Of a stretch of DNA of 64,000 nucleotides, positions 19,410-29,267 are shown in pieces. A program made the translations under genes and the position numbers. Below the pieces are notes generated by a model. That model had not been told where the DNA came from. It saw only the letters and a list, made by a program, of their open reading frames with translations, and did no database searches. The stretch comes from Exobasidium rhododendri (taxonomy: Eukaryota; Basidiomycota; Exobasidiomycetes; Exobasidiales; Exobasidiaceae), in NCBI GenBank assembly GCA_026210745.1, contig CP110630.1, forward strand, positions 6,448,001 through 6,512,000. Reading direction: 5' to 3'. The number at the start of each line of letters is the position of its first letter. The stretch's first letter is position 1.

Positions 19410-20240
19410 TCAAAAGTATTGCCTTTTTTTGGCTGGAGTTGGCTTCAAAATCTTCGCTTTCCTCTGCTGATAAAGCGGTAAGGAAGGAGTCGCCTTTCTC
19501 TGCATGTCGGACGATGCTCGCTTTTTCGGTGCCTCACTGAATGCGCGAATTAGCACACTCTTTACTTCATCTATGAGGACGTCAGCGGAGGTGCTGCCGA
19601 CCTCCTTGTTCGCGATAAAGACAAAAGCTCTAGTCGAGTCTCTTGGCACCTGATTTTGGCCGCCTTCCAGTTGCTGTACTGCTTTATCGAACGCACTGAA
19701 CAATTTCCGGGAGACTGCATTTCTCACGACTGCCCTTTTATCCACTGACTTTTTCGGTGTGACAATCATCGTTGGGATTCTATCGATCATGTCATCAGAC
19801 TTGTCAAGAAAGGGGATCCTCTGCAATAGATGCCTCTCCTTTTCCTTTTCCCATCTGGCGTGATCTGCTTCGCTTTCATCTCCTTGCCGCCAATTGTCGA
19901 TGGGTACCTGATTGACGAGTCGACGCTTCTCCTGGCCTTTCGCCAGCGTTCCAGGAGGGTAAGCGCCCCGTAGCCAACTTGGGCCATCGTTGATTTCTTT
20001 GATATAATTCTGCGGTAAAGTCCGAATGTTCAGTCGAAATCGTGGAGATGTGAATGCCTTTTGAAACGAATCTTTTGGAGGGTAGAATGTCGGTGGTATG
20101 ACCGACATCGGGACTCGATAGAGGCGACTCTTGGCGACTTCAGAGTCCTTTGAAAGGGATGAAGGTGACGTCGATGGCAGTGCGATTTTTGTTCTGCCTC
20201 TCAGGAGCTGTGATGCCGGCTGCCGGACATTGCTCGCCAT
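19410..20240 (-). CDS. Basic protein with RnpA-like segment, probably mitochondrial
   Basis: A single-exon 276-aa protein from the ATG at 20240 (open to 20441). The N-terminal 40 residues are basic and Ser/Leu-rich, fitting a mitochondrial presequence. Residues about 165-245 resemble the bacterial RNase P protein RnpA: IVTPKKSVDKRAVVRNAVSR followed by KLFSAF, then RAFVFIANKEVG, and a final helix IDEVKSVLIRAF. In RnpA the equivalent K..(K/R)AV.RN..(K/R)R motif binds P RNA and is followed by a strand with FVV/VIA and an amphipathic helix. The C-terminus is Lys-rich. This is a pattern resemblance, not a proven homology; a mitoribosomal or other RNA-binding protein is equally possible. Confidence 0.45.
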   Translation of the reverse strand: MASNVRQPASQLLRGRTKIALPSTSPSSLSKDSEVAKSRLYRVPMSVIPPTFYPPKDSFQKAFTSPRFRLNIRTLPQNYIKEINDGPSWLRGAYPPGTLAKGQEKRRLVNQVPIDNWRQGDESEADHARWEKEKERHLLQRIPFLDKSDDMIDRIPTMIVTPKKSVDKRAVVRNAVSRKLFSAFDKAVQQLEGGQNQVPRDSTRAFVFIANKEVGSTSADVLIDEVKSVLIRAFSEAPKKRASSDMQRKATPSLPLYQQRKAKILKPTPAKKRQYF

Positions 20241-20478
20241 CACATTGCCAGACTGTGCCAGCTGTGTGCCGATAGTGGGTGTGGAAGAAGGATAGACCAG
20301 GACGACTCTCGCGCTCCAGCCTAAGAGATTCCAACTTCCTTGCTCTTTCTCTCGGAAGACGGAATACTGAGTGCAAGGAACATGATAAATTGGAAATGGG
20401 AAAAAAAGATTTATGGCTTGGTGCATTAGAATCCTGCTCAAACCCCTCCTCTCTCTCTAAACTCGTCGCCTAGCCAGG

Positions 20479-21598
20479 ATGCTGCGCTCACAGACAGCTT
20501 CGACGTCCAAGTTGTTGGTGATGCAAACCAGAACACTGGCGACACAATCGTCGCCCCGCGTGAGAGCTTCATCGCATTGCAAAGTTCTACTCTCGTCACT
20601 TCCTTCCACAACTTCACAGACCGACATTAGATTGTTGGCCTTCAAACCAGACGTATCACCAAGGCCTAACAGTCCTGCGCCAAAGACACAAGAAACAAGA
20701 GTGAATATCGATGCAACCGCACTATCCTCAAGTATGTACGACATACGAATATTACGAGATAGGTCTCTGCAAACGACAGGCAACGCTCTGGTCTCATTCA
20801 ACAGCCTAGAAGTAGCCAACGAATTCGTAGCACTGGCTAATAGGAGGACTCTGGGAGGCCATACGATCAAAGCAAAGATCGTGAGTAGACTTCCCCTCAT
20901 ACTTTGCTTGTCTACCCCACCGAAGCTCTAACACTCTGACATCCATCTATTGCCTATCTTAGAGCGAGAAGGAGGCATCAGACAATGGTCAACTGGTGAA
21001 GCTGCTCACTCTCTTCCAGCGGCAGTCACCCGGTCGAGTTGTTCTGATGAAAGGCCTACCGAAAAGCACCTTCACTGTGCATCTGACGAGACTGCTATCA
21101 AAGCAATATGCTCTCGCTAAGGATTTGATTCCATGGGAGACGACTATGACAAATTCACGCCCACGGGACGCAGAAAGAGAAAGAGTACAAAATCTAGGAC
21201 CAATTGTCAGATTGGGTGACATTACCGAAAGAAGTCAATTCAACAACTCGTTTCTGCTGAGACTGGCAACCGTTTCGGATGCCACAATGTTGGTCAGGAG
21301 GTGGCATCGAAGGATATATATCTCCAAGGCAGGTCTGAAATTACAGAACGAAGAGGCTGGAGATTCGGAGAAAGTCATGAATGCAGTAGGAGACAAGAGT
21401 CAGGAGGAGGGCGACTTGACGTTCGGGGCGCTGGAGGAGGAGGCGGAGTACGAAGGTGATGGAGAAGGCATCGAAGGTGATGACGACATAGCAAGGGCTA
21501 CTGTCAAATGGCAAAATGAGATTCGAAACGGAAGCCGGCTCAACATCTCCAACAATGAAGGAATACGTTGCATCGTCGACGCCTACTTGATGCATTAA
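20479..21598 (+). CDS. Putative mitochondrial RNA-binding protein (RRM-like)
   Basis: Two exons: 20479-20880 and 20963-21598, giving 345 aa. It begins with an Arg/Ser/Thr presequence (MLRSQTASTSKLLVMQTRTL). Residues about 90-135 resemble half an RRM: MYDIRILRDRSLQTTGNALV, then SFNSLEVANEFVALANRRTL and GGHTIKAKI. A second RRM-like start, GRVVLMKGLPKSTFTVHLTR, lies after the intron, with NNSFLLRLATVSDATMLVRR later. The C-terminus has an acidic Glu/Gly stretch. The exact family is not recognised. It is divergent from the RnpA-like gene over a 238-bp interval; both look mitochondrial. Confidence 0.55.
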
Positions 21599-21645
21599 GA
21601 AAAAGTAGGAGAGGGAAAAAATGGGGGCTATCGTACAGATTGTTT

Positions 21646-22443
21646 CTATTTCTTGAGTCCACCACCGACCTCCTTTATTGTTTCGAGAAATGCTTTAGGG
21701 TCATGGGCGAATCGACCGAGGAAGAGTCCGTCGACGCCTTCCTTGAGTTTGTCAAATAGGCCAGGACCTGCGCTTCCTCCGTACAAGATACGAACGGTAC
21801 CGCTTCGACCGGTCTCTCGCACCTTTTCGCGAATCAACTTCGTCACGGCAATGACATGCGCTGCACTTGCGGGTTCGCTCTTTCCTATTGCCCACACCGG
21901 CTCATATGCAAGTATGACTTCGCGATGCTCATCGATGGCACCCTCTCCCTCAAACACGGCAGAGACCTGTTTCCAGCACTCTTTCAGTGCATTATCTGTA
22001 CCACCTTCTTGACGTTGCTCTCCAATACAAATAAGAGGGACCAAACCATTCCGAGCGGCGCCTTTTGCTTTCTGCACTACCCATTCATCCGTTTCTCCAA
22101 ACAGCTTCCTTCTCTCGGCATGTCCAATCTCCACCAATCGTCCACCGACTTGGCTGATTGCCTTGGGTGAGACTTCACCAGTGAATGCACCCGAATCCTC
22201 ATGATAAGTGTCTTGAGCTCCAATCCAGATCGGTGCGTTGGCTTCTTTCACCTTTCGTGAATAGTCGAGAATATGGAGAAAGTCAGGCACGATGAAGACA
22301 TCTGTTTCGCGGTTCAGCTTCGGCAATGTTGATGGCACTGTATCCAAGATGGTCTTTAGGTAGTCGTCGTGCTTTTGATGATCAAAGTACATCTTGTATG
22401 AGACTCCTACCAAACGGCGAGATGAATTAGACACCGTCGCCAT
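21646..22443 (-). CDS. Triosephosphate isomerase-family paralog
   Basis: A single-exon 265-aa TIM-barrel protein. The catalytic Lys (VGVSYKMYF), His (VEIGHAERRKLFGE) and Glu (LAYEPVWAIG) and the phosphate-binding YGGSAGPG are present, and loop 6 reads EPVWAIGKSEPAS. It departs from glycolytic TPI at the start, where the invariant GGNWKMN is VGVSYKM; the lost Asn contacts substrate in TPI. Similar non-glycolytic TIM-family enzymes isomerise tetrulose phosphates (EryH/LerI type) in bacteria and accompany sugar-alcohol catabolism, so a C4 or triose derivative is a plausible substrate. It is not part of a visible cluster here. The main glycolytic TPI must lie elsewhere if this is the paralog. Confidence 0.75.
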   Translation of the reverse strand: MATVSNSSRRLVGVSYKMYFDHQKHDDYLKTILDTVPSTLPKLNRETDVFIVPDFLHILDYSRKVKEANAPIWIGAQDTYHEDSGAFTGEVSPKAISQVGGRLVEIGHAERRKLFGETDEWVVQKAKGAARNGLVPLICIGEQRQEGGTDNALKECWKQVSAVFEGEGAIDEHREVILAYEPVWAIGKSEPASAAHVIAVTKLIREKVRETGRSGTVRILYGGSAGPGLFDKLKEGVDGLFLGRFAHDPKAFLETIKEVGGGLKK

Positions 22444-22759
22444 GTTGCCTGACTATGTATGTAGTGGGCGGTGTCGAAGAGAGAGTAGAGATTCTTCTAG
22501 GTATAACGAACTCACTGTCCCTTAGACGATCTTCCTCTCAGGGAATATCAGACTCAGACTACTCGCGACCCGACTTGTACAGTACTTTAGAACACTTTGG
22601 CACTTTGGGTGTGGAGGAGTGGCAGAGCACGTGGGGCATACCTCGCGACCCTCTTCTTATCACCAAACTAACCCCGTGCATGAGAGATACTGTAGATGCG
22701 TTCAACAACTGCCTTAGACTGGGGCGAGCCTTATTTCCCTCTCCCACTACTTCTTCCTC
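22444..22759. other. Intergenic, divergent promoter
   Basis: 316 bp between the TIM-like gene (minus) and the Shr3-like gene (plus). A weak ORF crosses it but shows no recognisable content. Confidence 0.3.
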
Positions 22760-23585
22760 ATGGGTTTCCGCACGGGTTTCGTTCTCTGCTCCGTCTCTTT
22801 CTTGTACGGAGTTCTCTTTATCGCATCCATTTACGACTTCCCGCTTCTATACGGAACGTACACCGACGCCCACTACGATGCAGCCGAACGCTTCTACTTA
22901 GGACTTTATCGGGGTCCTACTGCCATCTCGGCCCTTTTGCATGGTATCGTCGGACTGGGAGTCTTGGGTCTCGTAGCAAAGATTCACAGGTGGACGGAGA
23001 CGGCAAAGTGGTTCGATGGCTTCAGTCTAGGTACGTTGTTCTCTTTGTTGTGTTGATTGCGTGTGAGCAATTATATCTGACTTTGAAAAAATGCAACTCT
23101 CTCTATTCTGATGCACAGCCCTGATGGTAGCAGCCATTGCCATGTACGGTGGAGTGCAGATCCCAAACATCCGCTTGCTTGCCGATCCAAGTAACACAGA
23201 TCTACTGCTACGATCCTCCATCCGGACTCAACGAGAAGCCGCCGCTAAAGCTCAAATCAAGGCTGGAATTTTACCGGCCGACGCAGAGGTCGACTTGGCT
23301 GCTGAAGCGATGAATGGAAGTGAAAGAGAAAGTGCGCTCAAGATCTTAGGAGCAGGAAACACGATCGTAATGGTGTTCTTGGCAGGAATTCTACTTATGC
23401 AAGGTGCTGAGTGGTGGGTGGAGAGAGGAGAGCGAATCGAAGAGGAGAGGAGAAGAGATGCGGAAATGAAGGCACTCGGTCTTGACACTGGTTCAAGCAG
23501 TAGCATCACCACTACCACTACCGTCGTCACCGAAGCAGACAAGGGCAGTACCAAGGAAAAGAAGAAGGAGAAGAAGAATAAGTGA
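22760..23585 (+). CDS. Shr3-like ER chaperone of amino-acid permeases
   Basis: Two exons: 22760-23030 and 23119-23585, giving 245 aa. Four hydrophobic segments: FRTGFVLCSVSFLYGVLFIA (residues 3-22), AISALLHGIVGLGVLGLVAK (about 54-73), ALMVAAIAMYGGVQI (about 91-105) and NTIVMVFLAGILLMQGAEWW (about 168-187). The C-terminus is a cytosolic charged tail with a Thr/Ser run and a KEKKKEKKNK end, resembling an ER-retrieval or COPII-binding tail. Four segments plus a charged cytosolic tail is the Shr3/Psh3 architecture. Shr3 folds and packages amino-acid permeases in the ER. Family call is by architecture and partial sequence memory. Confidence 0.6.
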
Positions 23586-23892
23586 TGTGGTTGTCATTCC
23601 TACAGTCGGTTCATGGAGCAAAGGCTTCTCATAATTTTGCAGTGATCGGGCCCGGTTTGAATGCAGCATGTGTCATTTCGAGTGTTGCATGGTGAACCCC
23701 TTGTTGGACCAGCTGGAACGAGGATTCGTAAACTCTTGTAATAGCGCATCTATACCTCTCTCACACCGAATTGAAAAAAGAGCCAGGACGGTGAAATAGA
23801 ACCGGTTGCAGCGTAGATGTGAATCGCACTCGATCAGAAAGCGGGTAATGAGTCGTCATTGGATGAAAGAAGCTGGCAAGCAAATTGTAGCA
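23586..23892. other. Intergenic, convergent 3' ends
   Basis: 307 bp between the stops of the Shr3-like and SDH5 genes. I see nothing in it. Confidence 0.3.
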
Positions 23893-24622
23893 CTACAGAT
23901 TGGGCATGGATCGGGTTTCCTTATTCTCGTTCTTTGTATGCTTCCGTAGTCTCCATCCCAGTCTGTTCTCTGTCTCGAAAGTCTCCTTCCATCGATCCGG
24001 CACCTCTTTTCTCGCCGTCATCCAATAGTAGATGTCCCAGTCTGGTTCATCGAGGAGCTGTATGATGGAAATGCGTCAGTCTTTGCGCAGTGAGGAGAGT
24101 AACGAAGAGCGCGCGGGGACGGTAACTCACAGTATCGAATTCGTCAAGTTCGGCATCACTGAGACCAGCCAGATGTTCCTTTGAGAACGTGCTGAGTATG
24201 AGATCTGTCTCCAAGATTCCTCTGTGTCTAATCTGATACTTTAGTCTGGCAATCTTGATCTCTCTGCTTTCGTCTCCAGGTTCTCTTCCAGGCACCCTCA
24301 ACGGGAATGCATCTTCGCCACTTTTTGTCAGGTTCTCCAATTGATGCTTACTCGACAGCGACAAGCCCTCTAGTCTCGGATCAAAGGGCAATGGAAATGG
24401 ATCGGAATCGATGGAAGGTGCTGCATCTTTTGCCGGGGGTGCTTGACGCAGCGTCTCCTTGGTGGTGGTGTAGCCAGGGTCCGACGTGGTGGCTTCCGCG
24501 TCACTTTTGCCAGCGTACACCTGGCGAGTGACAGACAGGAAGCGAGTAGTCTGACGACTGCTACTTGAGGCCAGAGACGGCACTCCCTTTCTCAATAATG
24601 GCGCTGCTGCTCGATGAAACAT
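23893..24622 (-). CDS. SDH5: Succinate dehydrogenase assembly factor 2 (Sdh5)
   Basis: Two exons: 24622-24131 and 24057-23893, giving 218 aa. It promotes covalent FAD attachment to Sdh1 in the mitochondrial matrix. The N-terminus is a presequence (MFHRAAAPLLRKGVPSLASS). The core KIARLKYQIRHRGILETDLI, LSTFSKEHLAGLSDAELDEF and, across the intron, LLDEPDWDIYYWMTARKEVP is the Sdh5/SdhE signature with the RG-E-D motif. The splice joins DEFDT to LLDEPDWD exactly as in the family. The open frame reaches 24709 upstream, but the ATG at 24622 starts the presequence. Confidence 0.93.
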
Positions 24623-24910
24623 GGTTAAAGTTGAAAGAAAGGACCTTCCTGACACATCCGACTCTTCTCTACTATTCTCACCAACTAAGCTTTGGGACGG
24701 AGAACCCAAGGCTTACGTAAATTAGATAAGATTTTGTCAAGCACAGTAAGTGGAGTCCCTTTCATCCAGGAGATTGAGGACGCGCCATGCGGAAAAGAAA
24801 GAAGGCGCGTCTCTCTCCTGCAACCTTTCGGCCTGAATAAAGGTGCACACAACAACCCTAAGCAGTGTGGCTCAGAAAGCAACATCAACACCTGCGCGCT
24901 TCCATGGGTG

Positions 24911-25713
24911 ATGGCGAGCAACGACATTATACCACCGGAGGACCTAGCGTGAGTTGGGAAATAAGGTCGGAGGATTGCTTGAAGTACTTTTCAAGGCTCA
25001 CTCAATGACGTGCTTCTCCACAGCGAGTGTACGCAGGCGTTGATTGAAGTCCTTGATCCAGAAGCCAATGACGACGATCTGCAATTCTACGCCAGGATCG
25101 AGCAGAGGATCAAGAAGAGTGAGCAACAGCGATTCAGAGATCTTGAAGAGACTCAAAGGCAGCTGAAAGGTTAGTTGGTGGTCCGCTGTAGTGCTTACTC
25201 CACTACATTGACTAGCATGTAAGACGCTCAAACATCATTTTTATCTCTTGTCTAGTCCTGTCGCAGACCTTGACACAGCTTCGGACCACTTCGACACGAG
25301 AAGCAGCAAATTGGAAATCGAGCAAGGACCATCAAGACGACATCGAGGAATTGCAAGTCGCTAATTTCGATCTGGCAAGGAAGATCAACGAGAAAGAGAA
25401 GAAATTGCAGACGACTAAGAATGAAGCCGAAGAATTAAGTAAGGCGCTAGACAATCTAGATCAAGTCGATGTGGAAAGTCAAGAGGAGATGGACAAGGAC
25501 GCCATTGCTGTAGTGCTATTTCGACAGATGGGATTCGTGCCATCCTATGGGAAAGATGATACAAAGGAGGAAGCGAGTGTGTTTGATTCGATCATGGTCA
25601 CGTCAGAGACAAAGAATCGTTCGATCATGCTCGAAGTCAACGATGAGATGATGAAGGCGAAGTCGATCACTCCTTATATACTTGCAAATCACCTCTGGTT
25701 GGCGAGTGAGTAA
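24911..25713 (+). CDS. SPC24: Kinetochore Ndc80-complex subunit Spc24-like
   Basis: Three exons: 24911-24948, 25024-25169 and 25256-25713, giving 213 aa. Starts MASNDIIPPEDLA. Residues about 40-140 are a long coiled coil (ARIEQRIKKSEQQRFRDLEE, then the KINEKEKKLQTTKNEAEEL region). The C-terminal globular part has VLFRQMGFVPSYGKDD and ends with PYILANHLWLASE, matching the F/L...NY(I/L)W end of Spc24. Length and architecture fit yeast Spc24. An alternative ATG 7 nt earlier is in another frame. Other coiled-coil kinetochore proteins are the alternative. Confidence 0.7.
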
Positions 25714-25891
25714 GAGAGGGTAGCTCGTCCTCCCCAGTCATCTGCCTTCTCCTCTTCTCTCTCAACCTTGTAGTGGTATAGGTCTGTAAGAATATAATTG
25801 TAATAGTAGTGTACAAGCGTCTATGTCGTCGATTTATCGCCTCAGATCTGCTTTTCCCTCCTTCCACTCGATGTCGCTGTCTTTGCCAGTG

Positions 25892-27493
25892 CTAGGGTCT
25901 GGTAGCTCGCAGATCCTTCGAGTAGTAAAAGTCGTCCTTTTTGTCGATTTTTCGCAGTTCTCGTTCTTCCTTTTCCTTTTGTTCCCTTTCAAGCATGGCA
26001 CCAGCTTTGCTTGCTTCTTTTCGAAGGACCTCCAGCGCATGTTTTGCTCCACCAAGCCGGAGCGATTTGCGAGCCAGCTCAGTGCAGGCCCCTAGCGTTG
26101 GAGCTCTTCCTGCGACATAGAGTAACGCAGATGTTTGAATCAGGACAAATGTGTAGATAGCGTCGAGGTGAGTGCCTGCAGGAATGGTGTAGGAGACCGG
26201 AGGCGAACCAGAAGTAAAAGTAATTGGAGAAGAGGTGGGACCGTCGGGGATGCCTCCTTCCTCTTCATATGTCTCTGTGCGGAAGAAGTAGCGAGCGATG
26301 GCAGCATTTTGCGCAGACGTCCCCGACTTCACATGGGCTAACGGGTACCATCTCAATGCAAACGAAGCCGGTCTCACGACAAAGTGTTCAATGTTACCGT
26401 CTTTGAGCTCCCAAACCTGTGACAGCAAAGGCTTCGTCTTGAGCTGCAATTCAAACACAGAAGATCTCCTGCAAATATCACACTCACATCAGTCCAACCG
26501 TCGACGGAGATCTCGTCTAAGCCTTCCCTGCCACAAACCACCCAAGCTCGTTCGCATTTCCTTTCCCTCAGTGCTTCTGCAAAAGTTCTGCCGAGACCCC
26601 AGCTGTGAACTCCAATGATGCAGCGTTTAGGTCGAGAAGGATTGATGAGGGGACCGAGGACGTTGAAGATCGTTGGGAAGCCAAGCGATCGGCGTATAAG
26701 AGCGAGAGGAGCCAGTGTAGGATGGTATAGCTGTGCGAACAAGAATGTGAATGGAGAGTGGGGTAGTATCGATGGGAGAGTAGACGGTGTCAAGTTGGAG
26801 AGTGTGATGTCAAGCGCTGCTAAGAGGTCTGCTGAGCCAGAGGTCGAGGAGGAAGCCCGAGCACCGTGCTGAAGAGAAATGAGATCATGCGTGAGCAATC
26901 TTTAAACAAGCTGTGCAATACTACCTTCTACCCTGACCCACCTTGCATACTCGAATGCCCGGCACGCCTGCAGCCACAATGGCAGCTGTTGTTGACACGT
27001 TGAAGGTATCGTGACCATCACCTCCTGTTCCGACCAAGTCTAGTGACCCGTCATACACATCAACCTGTTCCGCTTCGTCATCTTTTCTCTCGTCACCGGT
27101 CTCCGTCGAGGTGATGATGCCCTTGGTTTGCAATTCAGGTATCTGTACAGGGAGTGCCTTTTCTAGGAAGATTTCGCTCGCTATTGTCAGAGCTTGACTG
27201 CTCATGTCCCAGCCGCTCATGCGCAAGCTGGTCAGGCATGCGCCAATTTGGGCATGATGAGCTGTGTTGGAGGTGAACACTGAATCGGCCAAGTGTTCAA
27301 ACAACGTGTGAAGCTCTTGCAGGCTTAAAGGCGGTCCTGTCGCTTTGATTGGAGGGGTCGGGATGGTCGACGAATTTTGATGAGCGTCAGTGACGGGAAT
27401 GGGTATCGAACAAGAGAGAGTCAGCTTGATCAAGAGTGGCCGAAGCGTCTCAAGCGTATGCTTGGGAGCATCAAGTTCATGTGCCTTGCTCAT
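25892..27493 (-). CDS. TRP4: Anthranilate phosphoribosyltransferase
   Basis: Three exons: 27493-26942, 26868-26488 and 26416-25892, giving 485 aa. It transfers phosphoribose from PRPP to anthranilate in tryptophan synthesis. The motifs are [20 protein letters not shown] (PRPP loop), [20 protein letters not shown] formed across the first splice, [20 protein letters not shown] and [20 protein letters not shown] across the second. It is about 100 aa longer than yeast Trp4, mainly from an N-terminal insert (residues about 30-50), an insert near residue 135-155 and a charged C-terminal tail of about 40 residues. A frame extension to 27553 exists; the ATG at 27493 is used. Confidence 0.93.
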
Positions 27494-27755
27494 GAATGGA
27501 AGACGCAATGAGTGTCGTGGCAGAGGAGGGGGGAGAACGATAGGGCCAACCAAGATATCGAGAAGAATGGGCTACGGCACGTGCCACCACTCAATTGCCA
27601 TGGCGACAAAGTGAGTGAGCACAGAGAGTGACGGGGATAGCAATCATGTTGAACGGTGCAAAGTCATGAAAGATTGAGCCTCGAATTTAATCAATTAACA
27701 TACAATGAGTAGGTGCTCGAATGAGTCGGAGAAAGTTTGTCAGGGCAATGTGCGC

Positions 27756-28485
27756 CTAAAGCAAACCGACTCGGCTGGAGATGTCAAGGGCGTCTTGGTC
27801 GGGTGACAACTTGATGTATGCCTTCTTCTTTCCATCGGGACTGTAGAGAAGGAAGCAGCGCGAATGTTAGTACATCAATCCAGAGAGACATCATGTAGTC
27901 TGGGGAATGAGTACCGAGATACGTACGTGATAAGTGTTCGAACCTTCTCGGCTTCTACCTCGTACAGCTTCTTGATGGCAGCCTTGACTTGTCGCTTGTT
28001 AGCTCTGCGGTTGACAATGAAGACCAGTGTGTTGATCTCCTCGATCTTCTTCATGGCCGATTCGGTGTTAAGTGGGTACAAGATAGTCTTGTAGGCGTCC
28101 ATTCGAGGTGCATGAGGAATTGATTTTCGGGGATATCTAGGGCTTCGAGCCAATTGCAAAGTCTTTGGTCGTCGGAAGCTGACTGATGTTCGTACTTTGC
28201 GGATCTTCTGTCCGGAGGTTCCCTTGAGGGCAGCCTTCTTGGCGGCAGCAGCCTTGACGGCAGCGGGCTTAGCCTTAGCCTTTCCTGCAGCTGTTGGTGT
28301 AGGTGTAGGAAAGCGAGACGATGGTTAGTCATGCTGTACTTCATGTATGTCAACCACCATGGATTCCACAATCCCCCCACAAGGACCAAATTCCCACATG
28401 TACTGCATATTCGACTTGCTGTGCACCATGATTCTTTGATTTACTCACCCGCAGATTTAGTAGGACCCTTGTTTCCACTCGACAT
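27756..28485 (-). CDS. RPL25: Cytosolic ribosomal protein uL23
   Basis: Three exons: 28485-28449, 28284-27927 and 27840-27756, giving 159 aa. uL23 lies at the exit tunnel and docks SRP and nascent-chain factors. It reads [60 protein letters not shown] and [20 protein letters not shown], and ends [20 protein letters not shown]. Splice 2 joins TLI to TPDGKKKAY. The first acceptor is doubled (CAACAG then CTGCAG six bases later), so an isoform with two extra Ala is possible. High conservation makes this certain. Confidence 0.97.
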
Positions 28486-29267
28486 TATTGATCTGTAGTG
28501 ATAGGATTAATGGTGCGTAAGTTCGAAGCGTTCACTTCACGATGATGATAATATCCATGCCTATCGTTCCTCTCCAGCGCTCAGGCTTTTCCCCCTGCCT
28601 CCTCATGACATCGTCGCACCCTTTTGCAATATTGCCATCCTGCACCTTGCCAATCCAGTGTCCTTCCACATAAGATCTCCCATTGCATCCACACAGCGTC
28701 CTTCCATGAGCAGATCCACCTCTCTTCGATAGTCGACCATACTAGATGCCCAGCAATACTCACTCTTGATGAATATAGGTGACGGTGTCGAATGAGGATT
28801 GATATCCGGCCTGTAGATCGACTTGACTGGACTCTACACTTTCATTCTCAAGCAGCCAGAATCCAAATCGCGAGTTCCACAAGGGCGAATTATGCTTTCG
28901 CGTGGTTTCCCTTGTTCAGCTGCGGCGCCGCTGCAAAGTCGAATGAAGCAGGCTCAGACCACGCGACTGAATGAGCTAAAGAATCAATATTTTCTCCGAG
29001 TTATCAGTATTGATTTAAATGACAGAGTTGATACAAGGTGTGCGTCGTGAGGGTGAACGGGGAGAGACGGACGAATGTGAAGTAGGGAAGGACGATTCGG
29101 CAAGCGTGTAGAGTTGGCATAAGGGTATAGCATGACCGAAAAGCAAAATCTTCGTAGTGTACAGGTGATATGTGGGTAGAACAAAGGGACGCTCTATGTG
29201 TAGAGCGGTGGGTATATTATGAGACTCGGCGGGGTCTTGGATGCTTAGCCGTGTTGTTCACGACCTT
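28486..29267. other. Intergenic, no gene seen
   Basis: 782 bp between RPL25 (its start side) and the stop of the 7-TM gene. It must contain the RPL25 promoter. Short ORFs are not convincing, and no tRNA or snoRNA boxes stand out. Confidence 0.3.
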
